A DNA stretch of 64,000 nucleotides, from NCBI RefSeq assembly GCF_000472965.1, contig NZ_AXAU01000002.1, forward strand, positions 228,129 through 292,128, read 5' to 3'. The number at the start of each line of letters is the position of its first letter. Positions within the stretch are counted from its first letter, which is position 1. Shown one piece after another: positions 60,368 to 64,000 of the stretch. The translations under genes and the position numbers were made by a program. A model generated the notes under the pieces. It ran no database searches, had not been told where the DNA came from, and was given only the letters and a program-made list of their open reading frames with translations. Source of the DNA: Bradyrhizobium murdochi (lineage in GTDB: Bacteria > Pseudomonadota > Alphaproteobacteria > Rhizobiales > Xanthobacteraceae).

Positions 60368-61852
60368 CTAGAGCGAGCGTTCCGCGAATTCCATATTCAG
60401 TGTTGCACGCAGGTTTTCGATGGCGCGGAAAGACGCCACGAGATGTTTGTTATCGCGTTGTGAGAGATCAGCCACGGGGACGTAGTTGGTGATCTTGCGC
60501 CCGGCCTTGAAGTCCTCCAGCTGCTGGCGCAGCATGAGACGGGTCATATGCCTGAACGCGTCGGCAAGATCCTCATGATCTCCAGCGCTGATGACCCCCT
60601 TCTCCTTGAGGCAGTCAAGCCGGGTGAGAGTCGACGTGGCCGGAATGCCGGCTTTAAGCGCAAGCAGCCGCACACCTTCCACGAGCGGTAGCGTTCCACG
60701 AAGCTTCAGGTTCACCACACCCTGCCGATCGTCCCCATGGTACTCCTTGCGCAAGCGTCCGAACCAGCCGAGTGCCACCTTGTGCTCGGCTTCGATCGCG
60801 AACAGGTGTCGGAGGAACTGAGGGTACTCCGACACTACTGCGGTGACATGGGCGCGGAGCTCGCTTGAAAGTGCGGGATCGCCGAACGCATGACGGAAAT
60901 CGAAGAAGATATCGCAGTTCAACAGCATCTCGGACTCGCGCCGCCTGATCCAGCTGTCGATCTGTCGGCGCCAATCCGACAGGCTCTTGCGCCAGACGGG
61001 ATTGGTGGCCATGACATCGCCGATGCAGAGACGAAAGCCGACCGCGTCGAGCATCCGCGTCATGCGCTCGGCAAGCTCCAGAAAATATGCGTCCGCACGC
61101 TTGCACTGGCCGCCGACGTCGTCAGCGAGGATGAAGCCATTGTCCTGGTCGGGCGCTAGAAAGTTTTCGCCGCGCCCACCCGACCCCATGATAATGAGAG
61201 CGAATCGCGCAGAAGGCTCGCCCCAACCGTCGTCGCGCATCGCCGCTTCGACCAGCCTCAAGACGCGCCGGTGGATATCGTTGTTGATCTCCGTGAGCAG
61301 CGACTGCACCTCTGGCGCCGGAACGTTGTTCTCCAACAGTGCGCTGGCAAGCTGGGCCTGCGCCTGCTTTATGAGGTGCAGGCCCTCGACGCTCTCCTCG
61401 TGCGTGAGCTGCTCGATGAGCGACATACTCTCGCTCGACAACGAGGCGAGCGCTTCGTCCAGGGCGAGCATGCCGATCATCGCTCCGCTCCAGTCCACGA
61501 CAGGGACATGCCGAAGCTTGCTACGGCGCATTAAGGCGACCGCCTGGAAAAGGTAGTCGTCGGCCCCCGTCACGACGACCGGCGACGTCATCACCGACTC
61601 GACGCCTTGATCGCGCTCCGTACGCCACGCGATCCGACGCACGACGTCCTGTTCCGTCACGATGCCCCTGGGCCGGCCCGCACCATCGATGATGACTGCA
61701 CAGGACGCGGGCGTCGTCGTCATCAGGCTCACGACCTCGCTCACCGTCGCGCTCGGTGCAACACGCACAGGCGGCGGTCGCATATGGTCGCGTACGAGTC
61801 GCCGAAAGATCTCGGTTTGCGTACTCAAGGGTGGCTTGCTCCGCGGACCCAC
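60368..61852 (-). CDS. CBS-domain protein with DUF294 putative nucleotidyltransferase
   Basis: 494 aa. Two CBS repeats (residues ~20-140) that usually bind adenosine nucleotides, a helical linker, a nucleotidyltransferase-like core with MGSGGRGE (~222) and LAPDQDNGFI, as in DUF294/GlnD-like enzymes, and a C-terminal helical domain. It probably senses energy charge and may transfer nucleotides to a protein. In other proteobacteria DUF294 genes sit beside acetate permease and exonuclease genes, as here. Start GTG 61852 with GGGAG close upstream; a TTG at 61828 is the alternative. Confidence 0.9.
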   Translation of the reverse strand: MGPRSKPPLSTQTEIFRRLVRDHMRPPPVRVAPSATVSEVVSLMTTTPASCAVIIDGAGRPRGIVTEQDVVRRIAWRTERDQGVESVMTSPVVVTGADDYLFQAVALMRRSKLRHVPVVDWSGAMIGMLALDEALASLSSESMSLIEQLTHEESVEGLHLIKQAQAQLASALLENNVPAPEVQSLLTEINNDIHRRVLRLVEAAMRDDGWGEPSARFALIIMGSGGRGENFLAPDQDNGFILADDVGGQCKRADAYFLELAERMTRMLDAVGFRLCIGDVMATNPVWRKSLSDWRRQIDSWIRRRESEMLLNCDIFFDFRHAFGDPALSSELRAHVTAVVSEYPQFLRHLFAIEAEHKVALGWFGRLRKEYHGDDRQGVVNLKLRGTLPLVEGVRLLALKAGIPATSTLTRLDCLKEKGVISAGDHEDLADAFRHMTRLMLRQQLEDFKAGRKITNYVPVADLSQRDNKHLVASFRAIENLRATLNMEFAERSL

Positions 61853-61945
61853 ATGCTCCCAGCACGACCATCAGGCTTCCATCTCACGCCGGCATTCTGC
61901 GCGTGGGCGATCAAGAAAGCCAGCGCTTGCGCCACTTGCAGCGCT

Positions 61946-62475
61946 TCACGTCGCGATCGGATTTGCGTGGGCCGGCTCGTTCAGTCCCAGGTAGAACTCA
62001 CGAATGTCGGAGTTCGAACGCACTGTTCGGCGCTGCCCTCCAGAATGATACGGCCAATCTCCATGACGTAGCCATGATCGGCGACCTCAAGCGCCATGGT
62101 GGCATTCTGCTCGACCAGCAGCACGGCGAGCTTCCCTTCACCAGCTGGTGCACGATGCCGAAGATCTCCTCAACCAGCATCGGCGCCAGGCCGAGCGAGG
62201 GCTCGTCCAGCAGGATGACTTTCGGCTCCGACATCAGCGCACGGCCGATCACCAGCATCTGCTGCTCAACTCCCGAGAGATACCCTGACAGCTGTGCGCG
62301 CCGGTTCGTCAGGATGGGGAAGTAGGCATACACGCGCTCGATCCCGCTGTGCACCTTTGCAGCGTCGCGCTGCAGACGTGCGCCGGCGACCAGGTTCTCC
62401 TCCGTAGTGAGCGTGCTCGAAGACGCGCCGGCCCTCGAAGACCTGCGAGATGCCGAGCTTGGTCACGTCGAAAGC
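61946..62475 (-). pseudogene. branched-chain amino acid ABC ATPase (LivF-like) remnant
   Basis: Pieces in three frames: TKLGISQVFEGRRVFEH, then LTTEENLVAG, IERVYAYFPILTNRRAQLSG, YLSGVEQQMLVIGRALM and LLDEPSLGLAPMLVEEIFG (signature motif LSGGEQQ here reads LSGVEQQ; Walker B intact), then LLVEQNATMALEVADHGYVM and the ending FYLGLNEPAHANP. At least two frameshifts and no N-terminal third (Walker A missing). Dead gene. Confidence 0.85.
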
Positions 62476-62495
62476 GGGCGTGCTTCATCCAGCCA

Positions 62496-62981
62496 CTAGA
62501 GCTTGTAGCCGATCTTGCGCAACAGGTCTTTCCGCCACGCAATGTCGGCGTCGGTTTCGACACCCAGCGGCGAGGCGCCATCCACCACGCCGAGCACACC
62601 GCGGCCCAGCTCCGTTTGCGCGACGATTACCTGTGTCGGGTTGGCCGTCGCGCAATAGATGCGGCAGACTTCCGGCACCGCGCGCACCGCAGCCAGCACG
62701 TTGACGGGAAAGAACCCGTCGCCCAGGAAGATTAGGAAAGTGTGGCCGGCGCCGATAGCCAACGCATTGTCGCGTGCGAGGGCGAGGGCGGCTTCGTCAT
62801 TGCCCGACCAGCGCACCAGCCGCTTACCGGAGGCCTCGCAGAAGGCCAGCCCGAAGCGGATGCGCGGAACCGCGCCCACCAGCGCCTCGTGGAGGTCTTC
62901 CACGGTCTTGATGAAATGCGACTGGCCGAAAATGAAGTTGACGTCGTCCGGCTTGACGATGGGCACCACGGTGAGTTCCAT
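62496..62981 (-). CDS. adenosine-specific kinase family protein (DUF355)
   Basis: 161 aa, the normal family length, full-length from ATG 62981 with AGGAG upstream. Family blocks: PDDVNFIFGQSHFIKTVEDL, FGLAFCEASGKRLVRWSGND, GAGHTFLIFLGDGFFPVNVL, CRIYCATANPTQVIVAQTE and RGVLGVVDGASPLGVETDAD. An archaeal/bacterial family annotated as adenosine-specific kinase from a structure; its role is not settled. Stands between two pseudogenes. Confidence 0.88.
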   Translation of the reverse strand: MELTVVPIVKPDDVNFIFGQSHFIKTVEDLHEALVGAVPRIRFGLAFCEASGKRLVRWSGNDEAALALARDNALAIGAGHTFLIFLGDGFFPVNVLAAVRAVPEVCRIYCATANPTQVIVAQTELGRGVLGVVDGASPLGVETDADIAWRKDLLRKIGYKL

Positions 62982-63069
62982 GGCTGCGCTCCTGCAGGTG
63001 AGCTAGGCAGTCCATGGTAGGCCGCCGGAAGGTGATTGCAAGCCGCCATAGGCGGCCGATTTCGTCCCT

Positions 63070-63480
63070 TACTGCCCTGACATCATGTCAACCAAAGGCA
63101 CCGTGGACAAGTTCATCGGCGATGCCGTGACGGGCGATGTGGAACGCCGGCGACGGATCCCGATCACGTTAGGCCTGCATGTCGGAAACATCGTGGTCGG
63201 CAATATCGGCTCAGCCGATCGCATGAATTACACTGTGCTCGGCACCACGGTGAATCTGGCGGCACGGCCTGCGGCATTGAACAAGACCTACGGCACCAAG
63301 GCCCTGGTGAGTGATCAAATCATATTGCGCGCGGAGGCTCATTTTCTGTTTCGCAGTGTCGATAGCCCGAAGGGCTTCGCGAAAAATCCCGATCTTCGAG
63401 ATCAGATGCACGCGCGAATGCGCGTCAGAGTCGGAAGACAGTTCTGCAACGAGTGGGAAGGAATCCACGCGACGTTCGAT
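63070..63480 (+). pseudogene. adenylate/guanylate cyclase remnant with internal deletion
   Basis: Reads GTVDKFIGDAV directly joined to RIPITLGLHVGNIVVGNIGS, then ADRMNYTVLGTTVNLAARPA and ALNKTYGTKALVSDQIILRA. In class III cyclases ~50 residues normally separate the first block from the second, so the middle of the catalytic domain is gone; GDTVNLA reads GTTVNLA, losing an aspartate. After ~63480 the frame runs into unrelated sequence. Confidence 0.75.
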
Positions 63481-63683
63481 GCCGGAAATCTCGCGCACTC
63501 GCTCGAGCTGGTGGAAGAATTCCTCCGGCACCATGCTGACCATGGCGTGGCCAGCTATCACACCAATGATATCCGGATGCGCCTAAGCAGTGCTCCCAGC
63601 AATTCGCAGCTCTCGCCATCGGGAACTCCGGCAACCGGGCCTCTGCAACGGGCCAAGGTGCGGTGGCTGGAAATGATGTTTGA

Positions 63684-64000
63684 TCACTTGATGGGTGAGA
63701 AGCTGACTGGCATCACGATCTTGTCCTCCTGGTAGAGTAGCGCCCCTAGTTCTTCGTTGCGCCGAAGAAACTCCTGCCAGTCGGGGTCGATGGCCATAGC
63801 CGCCCGACGGCGCTGCCGCTCTTCAAGCGTATCGAAGCCCCAGAGGTGCACGACCTGGTTCAGCGGACCGATCTCGGTCTGAAAGAAGCCGATCAAGTTG
63901 CCGAGGTGTCGAAGCTGGACCGGCAAGCCGAATTCCTCATAGAGCTTGAGCCATTTGCCAAGTTTCAGGGGATGCATCGTGTAGGTGCGATGATCAATGA
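63684..64000 (-). CDS. NIPSNAP-family protein (5' end beyond window)
   Basis: The visible part ends normally at 63684 and continues past the right edge: IDHRTYTMHPLKLGKWLKLY, then LPVQLRHLGNLIGFFQTEIG, LNQVVHLWGFDTLEERQRRR and DPDWQEFL. The order R-T-Y-x(n)-G-F-F and H-L-W-x-F is typical of the ~105-residue alpha+beta barrel family. Only a few residues are missing at the start. Function in bacteria unknown. Confidence 0.85.
   Translation of the reverse strand, partial: IDHRTYTMHPLKLGKWLKLYEEFGLPVQLRHLGNLIGFFQTEIGPLNQVVHLWGFDTLEERQRRRAAMAIDPDWQEFLRRNEELGALLYQEDKIVMPVSFSPIK

Overview
The window looks like a chromosome segment of an alphaproteobacterium of the Bradyrhizobium / Nitrobacteraceae type. 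The reasons are high GC throughout, rhizobial-style protein sequences, a GAGCATGATC/GATCATGCTC intergenic palindrome of the kind common in Rhizobiales, and many IS1182-type remnants. The genus is an inference; there is no rRNA or other species marker here. Layout: (1) 1-33.8 kb, minus strand, an iron-siderophore locus; (2) 34-54 kb, a patchwork of intact accessory genes, truncated genes, IS remnants and dispersed non-coding repeats; (3) 54.4-61.9 kb, a signalling and transport gene set; (4) 62-64 kb, a few small genes and two more decayed genes. 

Siderophore locus. Transcription runs from 33.8 kb toward base 1: a TonB-dependent receptor ending in a strong hairpin, then MbtH-like protein, type II thioesterase, TauD/SyrP-like Fe(II)/2-oxoglutarate dioxygenase and three very large NRPS genes joined by 4-nt and 8-nt overlaps. 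Domain order read from motifs is NRPS-A: FAAL-T-C-A-T-E-C-A-T; NRPS-B: C-A-T-C-A-T; NRPS-C: C-A-T-E-C-A-T-E-C-A-T-C..., running off the left edge. The FAAL predicts an N-terminal fatty acid. The first A domain has a textbook aspartate code (DLTKIGHVGK), matching the dioxygenase as an aspartyl beta-hydroxylase. Two A domains have the glycine code DILQLGLVWK, one is Phe-like, two carry a glutamate at code position 239 (suggesting a basic, perhaps ornithine-type residue) and one is Ser-like. The product is therefore predicted to be an acylated peptide siderophore containing D-(beta-hydroxy)Asp. The assembly line shows recent rearrangement: a 1606-bp glycine A-domain block is duplicated between NRPS-B and NRPS-C without net indels, and the recipient module appears to have lost its epimerisation domain. 

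Accessory region. Intact genes include AlsS-like acetolactate synthase coupled to MsrA, a periplasmic solute-binding protein, a Tat-exported haloacid-dehalogenase-like protein, an aldo/keto reductase, an MT-A70-type DNA adenine methyltransferase, and an exported acetamidase/formamidase with a TAXI-type binding protein. Between them lie at least a dozen broken genes (M20 peptidase, PAP2, TAXI, CsaA-like, Toprim primase, ABC substrate-binding protein, alpha/beta hydrolase, NicO transporter, transposases, epoxide hydrolase). A loose repeat family (GTCTGYTT...GACCGGAAGT, or GTCCGCTTTT...AGCGGACA) recurs in the gaps. The block ends at a 3'-terminal tRNA fragment (53,937-53,985), which could be the attachment-site scar of an integrated element. 

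Signalling region. A single-domain response regulator is followed by an unusual membrane protein that fuses a histidine-kinase-like region lacking the phosphorylatable His to a DEDDh 3'-5' exonuclease. Then come a small membrane protein and a sodium/solute symporter fused to a complete histidine kinase (CrbS/CbrA-type), and convergently a CBS-DUF294 nucleotidyltransferase-like protein. This resembles acetate-uptake/carbon-sensing neighbourhoods. All domain calls are from reading motifs; no database search was possible.
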